From: Gardnerella kenyensis | GTDB lineage: Bacteria; Actinomycetota; Actinomycetes; Actinomycetales; Bifidobacteriaceae | Assembly: GCA_003585735.1 (NCBI GenBank) | Contig: NQOH01000003.1 | Location: 31,936-51,709, forward strand | DNA: 19,774 bases | Reading direction: 5' to 3' | Shown here: piece after piece, positions 6,779 to 14,702 of the stretch | Position numbering within the stretch: position 1 is the stretch's first letter | Layout of the letters: each line of letters begins with the position of its first letter | Program-made: the position numbers and the translations under genes | Notes under the pieces: generated by a model | The model's input: the letters and a program-made list of their open reading frames with translations, nothing else | The model's database searches: none | What the model was told of the DNA's origin: nothing

Positions 6779-7639
6779 ATGGTAAGTATTTGGCAAATTA
6801 TTGCGCTCCCAATTGTTGAAGCGATTGTAGTCGGAGCATTATGCGGTTTCGTGGGTTCGCTAGCTCTTCTAAATCAGCGCATATTCTTTACAGAATCTAT
6901 TACGCACGCAGCTTTTCCTGGAGCTGTTCTTGGCGTAGTTTTAACTTCTATTTACACAATAGATCAAAACGTGCTGTCTCTTGGATTGTTCATAGGTGCT
7001 GCAGCTGCATGCGTTGTGCTTTCTTTTGTAATGTATGCGCTTTCGCGTATTAAAGGTATTTCTTCGCAAGCTGCGGCAGGAATTACGCTTACTGTTGGTT
7101 TTGCTAGCGGATACTTTTTGAATAAGTGGTTTGCTCCATTGCCGCTTCGTATTGAAGGCTTTTTGACTGGATCTTTGCTTAATTGCACTCCTGCAGACGT
7201 AATTTCAGCCGCTGTTGCCTTCCTGCTTGTTTTAGGATTGTGGATTTTTAACGCAGCTAATCTTGTGCATTGCTCATTTGATCCGATTAATTACCGCGCT
7301 TCCGGCGGAAAAGCTGGATTTATACAAGGAATGGTTTTAGCTCTGATTATTGTAACTGTTTCGGTTATTATTCCAGCAGTAGGAACCGTTGTTTCAGTAT
7401 CTCTTATTGCAGCTCCTGCAGCAGCGTTAAAGGGAAGAATCGCATCTATTAATAAGTTTGTGCTAGCTTGCGTAGTTTCGTCTGTTGCGATTGCGCTTAC
7501 CGGCTTGGCACTTGCTGTAATATTAAAGCTTTCAGCAGGAGGCACTATTGCTATTTGCGCTGGAGCTTTCTTCTTAATTGTTAAATTTGGCGAGTGGCTT
7601 ATTTTTAATTTGCGTAAGTGCAAATCTGTTGCAGCATAG
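6779..7639 (+). CDS. Metal ABC transporter permease 2 (ABC-3 family)
   Basis: A 286-residue polytopic permease of the same ABC-3 family as its neighbour, with about eight or nine hydrophobic segments and the conserved ITHAAFPGAVLGV block (about 40-52). It lacks the Cys-rich tail. Its ATG directly follows the TAA of permease 1 (6776-6778), with GGGGG at 6769-6773 as ribosome site, so translation is probably coupled. It is the last gene of the importer unit; a terminator-like hairpin follows within 40 bp. Confidence 0.92.
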   Translation: MVSIWQIIALPIVEAIVVGALCGFVGSLALLNQRIFFTESITHAAFPGAVLGVVLTSIYTIDQNVLSLGLFIGAAAACVVLSFVMYALSRIKGISSQAAAGITLTVGFASGYFLNKWFAPLPLRIEGFLTGSLLNCTPADVISAAVAFLLVLGLWIFNAANLVHCSFDPINYRASGGKAGFIQGMVLALIIVTVSVIIPAVGTVVSVSLIAAPAAALKGRIASINKFVLACVVSSVAIALTGLALAVILKLSAGGTIAICAGAFFLIVKFGEWLIFNLRKCKSVAA

Positions 7640-7674
7640 TATTTAAGTCTTAAGTGTGTCCTAAAGTATCAATG

Positions 7675-7714
7675 AATTGCGCGTGAAAAATGCGCGCGAT
7701 TGACGTCGTTTTTT
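7675..7714 (+). terminator. Terminator of the metal importer operon
   Basis: AATTGCGCG (7675-7683) pairs with CGCGCGATT (7693-7701), including one T-G wobble, across a 9-nt loop; a run of six T (7709-7714) follows after 7 nt. The distance from stem to T-run is longer than ideal. Confidence 0.5.
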
Positions 7715-7814
7715 GCGCGTTTTGTTTATTGTTTAATCGCGTAAGTTTTATCGACGCCACACAAGTCCAGGTCTGCACATTAGTAACGCAAGACCCCGAT
7801 AGAAAAGGACAATT

Positions 7815-9845
7815 ATGGCTGAAAATACCATCTCCATCACCGTAAACGAGGAACGCAAGGAGGTGGATGCAAGCTTCACTGGCGTTGAACTTTTCGCGGA
7901 AGATAAAAATATTATTGCCGTGCGTTTAAATGGCGAGTTGCGTGATTTGTACACGCCTCTTCATGACGGCGATACCGTGGAATCAGTAGCACTTGATAGT
8001 GAAGATGGCATCGCAATCATGCGTCATTCCGCTACTCACGTGATGGCTCAGGCTGTTCAAGAAATTCGACCAGACGCAAAGTTGGGCGTAGGTCCTGTAA
8101 TTAAAGACGGCTTCTACTACGATTTCGATGTTGATACTCCATTTACGCCGGACGATTTGAAGCAAATCGAAAAGCATATGCAGCGCATTATTAAAGAGTC
8201 TCAAAGCTTCCGCCGCCGCGTTGTAACTGAAGATGAAGCGCGCGAAGAAGAAGCAAATCAACCTTATAAGTTGGAGTTGATTGGAGATAAAGAAGCTGCT
8301 CTTGATCCTGCGGCTGCTGGCGAAATCAGCAAGCATGAGCTTAGCATGTACGACAATGTGGATCGCGAAGGAAACAAGGTTTGGAGCGATTTGTGCCGTG
8401 GACCTCACCTTCCAAACACGCGCTATATTAAGGCTTTTAAGCTTGAGCGTGTAGCTGCAGCTTACTGGCGTGGCTCCGAGCAGAATCCTATGCTTCAGCG
8501 CATTTACGGAACTGCATGGCCAAGCAAGGAAGAGCTTAAGGCTTACACAACTCGTATGGAAGAAGCTGCTAAGCGCGATCACCGCAAGCTTGGCCAAGAG
8601 ATGGATTTGTTCTCCTTCCCAGACGAGATTGGCCCAGGCTTGGCAGTGTTCCATCCAAAGGGTGCTGCGATTATTAACGCAATGGAAGATTATTCGCGCG
8701 AGCAGCATCGCAAGCATCACTACAGCTTCGTGCAAACCCCGCACATTACTAAGGGTGGATTGTACGAAACTTCCGGACACTTGCAGTGGTACAAGGATGG
8801 CATGTACCCTCCAATGAAGCTTGACGAAGAGCGCGACGAAAACGGCAACGTAACTCGTCAAGGTGCTGACTACTACTTGAAGCCAATGAACTGCCCAATG
8901 CATAACTTGATCTTCAAGTCTCGTCAGCGTTCTTATCGTGAGCTTCCTTTGCGCTTGTTCGAGTTTGGTACCGTGTATCGCTACGAAAAGTCTGGCGTTG
9001 TGCATGGCTTAACTCGTGTGCGCGGCTTGACTCAGGATGATTCGCACATTTACTGCACTCGCGAGCAGATGCGCGACGAGTTGAAGAGCTTGCTTAACTT
9101 TGTGCTTGGTCTTCTTAAAGACTTCGGTTTGAACGACTTCTACTTGGAGCTTTCCACTAAGGATGAGCACAAGTTCGTTGGTTCCGATGAGATTTGGGAA
9201 GAAGCAACTAACACTTTGGCTGAGGTTGCTAAAGAATCTGGTTTGGAACTCGTGGACGATCCAGGTGGAGCTGCATTCTACGGTCCGAAGATTTCTGTGC
9301 AAGCGCGTGACGCAATCGGCCGCACTTGGCAGGTTTCTACTATTCAGCTCGACTTCAACTTGCCTGAGCGCTTTAAGTTGGAGTACATTGCAGCTGACGG
9401 TAGTCACCAGCGTCCGGTGATGATTCACCGCGCACTCTTCGGATCCATTGAGCGCTTCTTTGCCATTTTGCTTGAGCATTACGCGGGCGCGTTCCCAGCA
9501 TGGTTGGCTCCAGTTCAGGTAACTGGCGTTCCTGTTGCGGACGAGTTTGCTCCACACTTGCAAAAGTTTATTAGCGATTTGGAAGAGAATATGGTTCGTT
9601 GCGAAATGGACAGCTCTGACGATCGCTTCGGTAAGAAGATTCGTAACGCTTCTAAGTCTAAGGTGCCTTTCACTTTGATTGCTGGCGAAGAGGATGTGAA
9701 CAACAATGCTGTGAGCTTCCGCTTCCGTGATGGCAGCCAATTGAACGGCGTTCCTGTTGCTCAAGCTAAAGAGTGGATTTTGTCCATTATTAAGCAGCGC
9801 GTTCAGGTGAATACTGCAGAAGATTTCGAGCGCTACACTAAGTAA
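7815..9845 (+). CDS. thrS: Threonine--tRNA ligase
   Basis: A 676-residue class II aminoacyl-tRNA synthetase that charges tRNA-Thr. Domain order: TGS domain (about 1-62), second editing domain with HSATH (71-75) and CRGPH (194-198), catalytic core (about 255-560), and C-terminal anticodon-binding domain (about 570-676). Zinc ligands of the core are Cys360 (MNCPMH), His411 (DDSHIYC) and His538 (MIHRALFGSIERF). All key motifs are present. ATG with AAAAGGA upstream. The 175-bp leader carries the upstream operon's terminator, and no T-box stem with specifier was recognised. It is transcribed alone, ending at a strong terminator. Confidence 0.98.
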   Translation: MAENTISITVNEERKEVDASFTGVELFAEDKNIIAVRLNGELRDLYTPLHDGDTVESVALDSEDGIAIMRHSATHVMAQAVQEIRPDAKLGVGPVIKDGFYYDFDVDTPFTPDDLKQIEKHMQRIIKESQSFRRRVVTEDEAREEEANQPYKLELIGDKEAALDPAAAGEISKHELSMYDNVDREGNKVWSDLCRGPHLPNTRYIKAFKLERVAAAYWRGSEQNPMLQRIYGTAWPSKEELKAYTTRMEEAAKRDHRKLGQEMDLFSFPDEIGPGLAVFHPKGAAIINAMEDYSREQHRKHHYSFVQTPHITKGGLYETSGHLQWYKDGMYPPMKLDEERDENGNVTRQGADYYLKPMNCPMHNLIFKSRQRSYRELPLRLFEFGTVYRYEKSGVVHGLTRVRGLTQDDSHIYCTREQMRDELKSLLNFVLGLLKDFGLNDFYLELSTKDEHKFVGSDEIWEEATNTLAEVAKESGLELVDDPGGAAFYGPKISVQARDAIGRTWQVSTIQLDFNLPERFKLEYIAADGSHQRPVMIHRALFGSIERFFAILLEHYAGAFPAWLAPVQVTGVPVADEFAPHLQKFISDLEENMVRCEMDSSDDRFGKKIRNASKSKVPFTLIAGEEDVNNNAVSFRFRDGSQLNGVPVAQAKEWILSIIKQRVQVNTAEDFERYTK

Positions 9846-9901
9846 CTTAAGTTAAGTAACATAAGTTAGCTAACTTAAGCTATGTAAGCTGAATCTTAAC
9901 T

Positions 9902-9940
9902 AAAAAAGCCCGCACTTCTTAACGTTGTGCGGGCTTTTTT
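9902..9940. terminator. Strong intrinsic terminator after thrS
   Basis: GCCCGCAC (9908-9915) pairs perfectly with GTGCGGGC (9927-9934) across an 11-nt loop, flanked by A6 and T6, so it would work on either strand. A weaker inverted repeat, CTTAAGTTA (9846-9854) / TAACTTAAG (9871-9879), lies between it and the thrS stop. Confidence 0.93.
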
Positions 9941-9956
9941 ATATCTAAATCTCTAC

Positions 9957-10100
9957 ACCGTTATTTTCTCAGTTCGTTAGCTGAGTTTTTAACGGTGTTT
10001 TGCTTATTACCGTTATTTTCTCAGTTTGTTGACTGAGTTTTTAACGGTGTTTTGCTTATTACCGTTATTTTCTCAGTTCGTTAGCTGAGTTAGTAACGGT
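9957..10100. repeat. Array of three 40-bp palindromes at 52-bp pitch
   Basis: Units at 9957-9996, 10009-10048 and 10061-10100, each exactly 40 bp, are separated by two identical 12-bp linkers (GTTTTGCTTATT). Each unit has outer arms ACCGTTA/TAACGGT and inner arms CTCAG/CTGAG around a variable loop. The array is in the opposite orientation to the copies at 16-55 and 19064-19207. It lies 17 bp past the thrS terminator, before the phosphatidyltransferase gene, and no coding sense is apparent. Confidence 0.92.
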
Positions 10101-10174
10101 GCTTGTATCTTCTTACAGCCGCGCGGTTACTATAAGAATGTTGATTGAACACAAGTTTTACTTGCGATTACGCT

Positions 10175-10181
10175 AGGAAGG
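10175..10181 (+). promoter_or_regulatory. Ribosome binding site fixing the phosphatidyltransferase start
   Basis: AGGAAGG lies 8 nt before the ATG at 10190, whereas the upstream in-frame TTG at 10145 has no such site. Confidence 0.8.
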
Positions 10182-10189
10182 TTGATTCA

Positions 10190-10846
10190 ATGTTGGAATC
10201 ATTGCGAAGCGGCTTTAAGCGAGTTATTGCTCCGGTTGCAAAATTGCTAGTTCGACTAGGCGTAAGCGCTAATGCTGTAACAGTTGTTGGTACGTTAGCA
10301 GTAGTTGTTACAGCTTTCGTAACGGCTTTTACAGGCCAACTTATTGCAGGAACCATATTGCTTACAATTTTTGTACTTGCGGATGGCTTGGACGGATCTG
10401 TTGCTGAACTAACTACAGGCGGCACAAAATTTGGAGCATTTCTTGACTCAACTCTTGATCGCATTGCAGATTGGTCTCTTTTTATGTCGGCTTGCATTTG
10501 CTTGTACAACGCTAGTAACAAAAGTGTTTGCATGTGGATTCCATCAGTAATTGGAATGTTCCTAAAATACGCAGGTTTATTTAGTTGCATGATTGCACTT
10601 ATGGCAGCTTTCGTAACTTCGTATACTCGCGCACGCGGGCAGTCGATTTCGGTTGATCCTAAAATCGGATTGATTACTAGAGCGGATCGTGTGGCTATAA
10701 TACTTGTTGCTATGGGATTATCTGGTATAACTAATCAACTTTTCTGGTTAAGTTGCGCTATGATACTTCTTGCAATTGGCGGAATTGTAACTGTTATCCA
10801 ACGTATTTTTGAAGTAAAGCAAGGTCTTCAACAAAAAGATAAGTAA
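10190..10846 (+). CDS. pgsA: CDP-alcohol phosphatidyltransferase (PgsA / phosphatidylinositol-phosphate synthase type)
   Basis: A 218-residue membrane enzyme that transfers a phosphatidyl group from CDP-diacylglycerol to an alcohol head group. The family signature DxxDGxxAR-x8-GxxxDxxxD appears as DGLDGSVAE...GAFLDSTLD: Asp65, Asp68, Gly69, Gly82, Asp86 and Asp90 are all present, but the Arg after Ala72 is replaced by Glu73. About six hydrophobic segments are visible. In actinobacteria the gene at this locus usually makes phosphatidylinositol phosphate; phosphatidylglycerol phosphate is the alternative. The ATG at 10190 is chosen for its ribosome site; the frame is open to a TTG at 10145. The 61-bp gap to yebC suggests possible co-transcription. 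Confidence 0.87.
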   Translation: MLESLRSGFKRVIAPVAKLLVRLGVSANAVTVVGTLAVVVTAFVTAFTGQLIAGTILLTIFVLADGLDGSVAELTTGGTKFGAFLDSTLDRIADWSLFMSACICLYNASNKSVCMWIPSVIGMFLKYAGLFSCMIALMAAFVTSYTRARGQSISVDPKIGLITRADRVAIILVAMGLSGITNQLFWLSCAMILLAIGGIVTVIQRIFEVKQGLQQKDK

Positions 10847-10907
10847 AATTGTCGCGAAAGCGCAATAAAATCGTTTCGTTTGATTAACTGTACATTTTAG
10901 GAGTATC

Positions 10908-11666
10908 ATGTCAGGTCATTCCAAGTGGGCGACCACCAAGCATAAGAAGGCCGCTATCGACGCAAAGCGTGGCAAGCTTTTTGCCAAGCTCATTAAGAAC
11001 ATTGAAATCGCTGCACGTTTGGGCGGTGGCGATCCTGATGGTAACCCTACGTTGTACGATGCCATCGTTAAAGCTAAGAAGGCTTCTATGCCTGCCGATA
11101 ACATCAAGCGCGCTGTTAAGCGTGGCTCTGGTGAAGAAGCCGGCGGCGCCAACTATGAGGAGATTGTTTACGAAGGTTACGCTCCTGCAGGCGTTGGCTT
11201 GATTATTGAATGCCTTACCGATAACCGCAATCGTGCTGCTGCTGATGTGCGTTCAACTCTTACCAAAGGCAACGGCTCTTTGGCAACAAGCGGTTCTGTG
11301 AGCTTCAACTTTGAGCGTAAAGGCTTGATTGAGGTTCCATCCGAAGGTGTTGATTACGATAAGCTTTTTGAAGTTGCAGCTGAAGCTGGTGCAGAAGATG
11401 TAGCTGACGATGGTGACGTGTATTCCGTTTACACTGGTTCCAGCGATTTGGTTACTGTTCGTAAAGCTTTGCAGGATGCTGGTTTCGACTACGATTCTGC
11501 AGATGTTATTATGCATCCAAATAACGAAGTTGAGTTGAGTTTGGAAGATGCTCAAAAGGTTTCTCGTTTGATTGATAATCTTGACGACCTTGACGATGTT
11601 CAGAATATTTACAGCAACTGGACTGCATCTGATGAAGTTATGGCTCAGCTTGAGGAAGATGAATAA
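10908..11666 (+). CDS. yebC: YebC/PmpR/TACO1-family regulatory protein
   Basis: A 252-residue cytosolic protein of the YebC family, recognised by its N-terminal block MSGHSKWATTKHKKAAIDAKRGK and by GGADPxxNP-like GGGDPDGNP (39-47). Members act as DNA-binding regulators or, as shown for the mitochondrial TACO1 and bacterial relatives, help ribosomes translate difficult sequences. The length and three-domain pattern are normal. ATG with TTAGGAG upstream. It lies 6 bp ahead of ruvC, the usual actinobacterial arrangement, so they are co-transcribed. Confidence 0.96.
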   Translation: MSGHSKWATTKHKKAAIDAKRGKLFAKLIKNIEIAARLGGGDPDGNPTLYDAIVKAKKASMPADNIKRAVKRGSGEEAGGANYEEIVYEGYAPAGVGLIIECLTDNRNRAAADVRSTLTKGNGSLATSGSVSFNFERKGLIEVPSEGVDYDKLFEVAAEAGAEDVADDGDVYSVYTGSSDLVTVRKALQDAGFDYDSADVIMHPNNEVELSLEDAQKVSRLIDNLDDLDDVQNIYSNWTASDEVMAQLEEDE

Positions 11667-11672
11667 TCTCCT

Positions 11673-12254
11673 ATGATGATTTTGGGCGTTGACCCCGGGC
11701 TTACGCGCTGCGGGGTCGGCGTGATTGAAGCCGGCGTTTCACGTCGGCTTTCTTTTATTCACGTCGATGTTTTGAGATCTGAGCCTGATCTTTCTCAAGA
11801 TTTGCGTTTGCTTAAGATTTATAACGGCTTAGTTGAAAAAATTGAGCGTTTTTCGCCGGATACTGTTTCTATTGAGCGAGTTTTTGCGCAAGAAAATCTA
11901 AATACTGTTCTTGGTACTGCGCAAGTTGCGGGTCTTGCTATGCTTGCTGCTGCTCAGCGCAATATTCCAGTAGCGTTGCATACTCCTACTGAGGTTAAGC
12001 TTGCTGTTGCTGGCAATGGTAAAGCGCAAAAGCCGCAGGTTGAGCGCATGGTTGCTCGTCTTCTTGGCCTTAATATGCTTCCAACTCCGGCTGATGCGGC
12101 TGATGCTTTAGCACAGGCAATTTGTCATGCTCTTCGTCCGGAAGGGGCTTTGCAAGGCGGCGAGCGCGAACAGCATTTAACTCCTGCTCAAAAGCAGTGG
12201 GCTTTAGCTCAGCAAGCGGCTATGAAAAGTAAGTCTGTCTCTCGAGGCATGTAG
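11673..12254 (+). CDS. ruvC: Crossover junction endodeoxyribonuclease RuvC
   Basis: A 193-residue Holliday-junction resolvase with an RNase H-like fold. The four catalytic acids are visible: Asp7 (ILGVDPGLTRCG), Glu68 (SIERVF), Asp141 and Asp144 (ADAADALAQAICH). It cuts the junctions moved by RuvAB. The start is ATG 11673, although a second ATG directly follows at 11676; GAGGAAG within the end of yebC probably serves as ribosome site. A 115-bp gap with a SOS-box-like palindrome separates it from ruvA. Confidence 0.97.
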   Translation: MMILGVDPGLTRCGVGVIEAGVSRRLSFIHVDVLRSEPDLSQDLRLLKIYNGLVEKIERFSPDTVSIERVFAQENLNTVLGTAQVAGLAMLAAAQRNIPVALHTPTEVKLAVAGNGKAQKPQVERMVARLLGLNMLPTPADAADALAQAICHALRPEGALQGGEREQHLTPAQKQWALAQQAAMKSKSVSRGM

Positions 12255-12262
12255 GATAGCAA

Positions 12263-12278
12263 TAGAACATCTGTTCTA
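12263..12278. promoter_or_regulatory. Putative LexA (SOS) box upstream of ruvA
   Basis: TAGAACATCTGTTCTA is a palindrome with 7-bp arms and a 2-bp centre, and contains the Gram-positive/actinobacterial LexA core GAAC-N4-GTTC. It lies 92 bp before ruvA, a gene of the SOS regulon in many bacteria. The flanking bases (A/T instead of the usual C/G next to the core) are not optimal. Confidence 0.55.
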
Positions 12279-12369
12279 CTGCAATTGTTTTTGCGATAAT
12301 CGTTTTGTTGCAATTGTGGTAGATTTTTGGATGACTTTTAAAGTCCTTAGAATGCGAAGGTGAGCGCTT

Positions 12370-12993
12370 ATGATTGGTATGCTTGTTGGTCAAGTAGCGT
12401 CTGTTGATGCTCGCACTGCTCTTATTGTTGTTTCGTCAGTTGGCTACGAAACTTATATGTCTTCTCAAGATTTGTCTTCTTTGCATGAGGGTCAAGAAGT
12501 TCGTGTTTACACTTCAATGCAAGTTTCTCAAGATGCTTTAACTCTTTACGGTTTTACAACTCAAGCTGCTAAACGTATGTTTTTGCAAGTGCAAAAAGTT
12601 AGTGGCATTGGTCCTAAAGTTGCTCTTTCTTTGCTTTCAACTCTTAATGTTGATCGTTTAGTTAAAGCAATTGCGGATGGGGATGTTACTGCTCTTTCTT
12701 CGGCTCCAGGCTTGGGTAAGAAGGGTGCTCAGAAAATTATTCTGGAGCTTAAAGGTTCTATTGATCTTAACAGTTTATCTGCAGACGTCTCTGACGCTTC
12801 AAGCGGCAAAACTATTGATACTGGTATTAGCGCCGTAATTGATGGTCTTGTATCTCTTGGTTGGCGTCAATCGGATGCTCAAAAAGCTGTTGAACAAGTT
12901 TGCGCTGAAAATAATATTGTTACTCCTGTAACTGAAGCAGATATGCCTAATATTTTGCGCATGGCATTAACTTTGTTAGATAGGGGTAGATGA
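12370..12993 (+). CDS. ruvA: Holliday junction branch migration protein RuvA
   Basis: A 207-residue junction-binding subunit of the RuvAB motor. Domain I (OB fold) covers about 1-62, domain II contains two helix-hairpin-helix motifs (SGIGPKVALSLLS, 77-89, and APGLGKKGAQKIILEL, 112-127), and domain III (about 155-207) contacts RuvB. ATG with GAAGGTGAG upstream. The next gene is ruvB, 37 bp away. The LexA-box-like palindrome suggests induction by DNA damage. Confidence 0.97.
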   Translation: MIGMLVGQVASVDARTALIVVSSVGYETYMSSQDLSSLHEGQEVRVYTSMQVSQDALTLYGFTTQAAKRMFLQVQKVSGIGPKVALSLLSTLNVDRLVKAIADGDVTALSSAPGLGKKGAQKIILELKGSIDLNSLSADVSDASSGKTIDTGISAVIDGLVSLGWRQSDAQKAVEQVCAENNIVTPVTEADMPNILRMALTLLDRGR

Positions 12994-13030
12994 TTATGTT
13001 GCTTAAAAATAAAGTATTGGGGGAGTTGAA

Positions 13031-14092
13031 GTGAGTGATGAATATACTTCTGCAGTAAATACTGGTGTTGCTGAAGAATCGTTGCGAATGGTTTCTTCAT
13101 CTTCTTTAAGTAACGAACAGTTAAGTGATGAAGAGCTTCGTCCGCACGCTTTAGAAGGTTTTATTGGTCAGCCTGTTTTAAAAGCGCAGCTGCAACTATT
13201 TTTGGATGCTGCAAAAAAGCGCGATGTTCCGCCTGATCACATGCTTTTGGCAGGCCCTCCAGGTTTGGGAAAAACCACTCTTGCAATGATTGTTGCAAAC
13301 GAGCTTCAAGTTCCGATTCGTATTACATCCGGCCCTGCTATTCAGCATGCTGGTGATTTAGCATCTATTCTTAGCGCTTTGGATACTGGTGAAGTTTTGT
13401 TTATTGACGAAATTCACCGTCTTCCGCGCGCTGCAGAAGAGCTGCTTTATATTGCGATGGAAGATTTTCGCGTTGACGTTATGGTTGGCAAAGGTCCTGG
13501 AGCATCTTCAATACCTTTAACTCTTCCACGCTTTACAGTAGTTGGTGCTACTACTCGTGAAGGTATGCTTCCTTCTCCATTGCGAGCGCGTTTTGGTTTT
13601 ACAGCTCATCTTGATTTTTATCCTCATGAAGAGCTTGAAAAGCTTATTGAGCGTTCGGCTCAAGTTCTTGGAATTAAGCTTAAAGATCAAGCTGCAAAAG
13701 AGCTGTCTTTGCGTTCTCGTGGTACTCCTCGTATTGCGAATCGTTTGCTTAGGCGCGTTCGAGATTGGGCTGTTGTTCACGACTTGGATTATGTGAATCA
13801 TGATGCTGTTGTTGAAGCTTTAGCTTTGTACCAAATTGACACTCAAGGCTTAGATAGGCTTGATATTGCAGTGCTTAAAGCTATGGTTTGTCAGTTTAAT
13901 GGCGGACCGGTTGGTCTTAATAATTTGGCTGCAATGGTAGGTGAAGAAGCGGAAACTGTTGAAACTGTTTGCGAGCCGTATTTGGTTCGTGAAGGATTCT
14001 TAATTCGTACACCTAAAGGTCGTGTTGCGACTGTTAAAGCTTGGGAGCATTTGGGCTTAGAAGCGCCTCGTAATGTCAGTGAGCTATTTTAA
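13031..14092 (+). CDS. ruvB: Holliday junction DNA helicase RuvB
   Basis: A 353-residue AAA+ ATPase that drives branch migration with RuvA. Visible motifs are Walker A GPPGLGKT (75-82), Walker B LFIDEIH (123-129), sensor I VVGATTR (170-176), the arginine finger in SPLRARFGF (Arg186), and the C-terminal winged helix (about 275-345). An N-terminal extension of about 30 Ser-rich residues precedes the conserved LRPHALEGFIGQ block, as in other actinobacterial RuvB proteins. GTG start with GGGGGAG upstream. Followed by yajC after 59 bp. Confidence 0.98.
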   Translation: MSDEYTSAVNTGVAEESLRMVSSSSLSNEQLSDEELRPHALEGFIGQPVLKAQLQLFLDAAKKRDVPPDHMLLAGPPGLGKTTLAMIVANELQVPIRITSGPAIQHAGDLASILSALDTGEVLFIDEIHRLPRAAEELLYIAMEDFRVDVMVGKGPGASSIPLTLPRFTVVGATTREGMLPSPLRARFGFTAHLDFYPHEELEKLIERSAQVLGIKLKDQAAKELSLRSRGTPRIANRLLRRVRDWAVVHDLDYVNHDAVVEALALYQIDTQGLDRLDIAVLKAMVCQFNGGPVGLNNLAAMVGEEAETVETVCEPYLVREGFLIRTPKGRVATVKAWEHLGLEAPRNVSELF

Positions 14093-14151
14093 AATTATTG
14101 TTTTGGACGGCATTTCGTTCGTCTTAGGGTTGGACACTTAAGGAGTTTATT

Positions 14152-14583
14152 GTGCCTCAATTTTTCCAGCAGTATGGCATGCTTATTGCGTTTATTGTAG
14201 TTATGGTTGGTATGATGTGGTTCCAGTCTCGTAATGCTAAGAAGCGTCAGGATGAAATGCGTTCTTTCCACGATTCTTTGCAACCGGGTACTGAAGTTAT
14301 TACTATCGGCGGAATTATTGGCAAAATTGTGAGCGTCGATACTCAGTACGAAGAGATTGTTATCGATTCCGAAGGTAGCTTAATGCGCGTGTCTTTCCGC
14401 GCTGTAAATAGGGTGTATGTGCGTCCTGCATTTATTAGCGACGAAGAAGCTGAAGCAAACGAAAAAATGGAAGCCAAAGCTGATATCGAAGAAACTGATA
14501 AACAAGATGTTTCTGAGCCAACTGCTAAGTCCACTGAAGAAGACAGCGCAATAGCGGGTCTCATGACGACTACTATAAATTAA
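14152..14583 (+). CDS. yajC: Preprotein translocase subunit YajC
   Basis: A 143-residue inner-membrane accessory of the Sec translocon. A single N-terminal membrane segment (about 5-22, YGMLIAFIVVMVGMMWF) is followed by a conserved cytosolic domain (MRSFHDSLQPGTEVITIGGIIGKI) and a Glu/Asp/Lys-rich tail. GTG start with TAAGGAG upstream. In many bacteria yajC is followed by secD and secF; here the next gene is apt with its own promoter, so yajC appears to end the ruv transcript. Confidence 0.93.
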   Translation: MPQFFQQYGMLIAFIVVMVGMMWFQSRNAKKRQDEMRSFHDSLQPGTEVITIGGIIGKIVSVDTQYEEIVIDSEGSLMRVSFRAVNRVYVRPAFISDEEAEANEKMEAKADIEETDKQDVSEPTAKSTEEDSAIAGLMTTTIN

Positions 14584-14601
14584 TTATGTAATACTTGAAG
14601 T

Positions 14602-14638
14602 TGTGATGTGTGATGCGGTTCATGCTTCACACATCACA
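14602..14638. promoter_or_regulatory. 12-bp-arm palindrome overlapping the apt promoter
   Basis: TGTGATGTGTGA (14602-14613) and TCACACATCACA (14627-14638) form a perfect inverted repeat with a 13-nt spacer. The right arm covers the -35 hexamer of the apt promoter. No T-run follows, so it is a poor intrinsic terminator for yajC and a better candidate for an operator; a dual role is possible. Confidence 0.6.
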
Positions 14639-14654
14639 CGAACATGCGTATACT
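14626..14654 (+). promoter_or_regulatory. Promoter of apt
   Basis: TTCACA (14626-14631) and TATACT (14649-14654) are separated by 17 bp. Transcription would start near 14661, which excludes the upstream in-frame GTG at 14610 and supports ATG 14703 as the apt start. Confidence 0.55.
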
Positions 14655-14702
14655 TTCCTCATATTCTTAAAAACAGGTTGCAACGAAAAGAACGTTAGGA
14701 TT

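Noticed and set aside
7640..7814. T-box or other riboswitch in the thrS leader
   Set aside because: No T-box core or threonine specifier arrangement was found; the only hairpin is better explained as the terminator of the preceding operon.
7983..9005. Long minus-strand open frame opposite thrS (340 codons), and another at 9009-9764
   Set aside because: They lie wholly antisense to a clear thrS and show no domain; such shadows are expected opposite a codon-biased gene.
9957..10100. CRISPR-like array (regular 40-bp repeats)
   Set aside because: The 12-bp linkers are identical, far too short for spacers, and there are only three units with a strong two-part palindrome; no cas gene is nearby.
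10145..10189. N-terminal extension of the phosphatidyltransferase from TTG
   Set aside because: No ribosome site before TTG, whereas AGGAAGG stands 8 nt before the ATG at 10190.
14602..14638. Intrinsic terminator for yajC
   Set aside because: The stem is good but no T-run follows, and the right arm coincides with the -35 of a good promoter; operator is the better reading.
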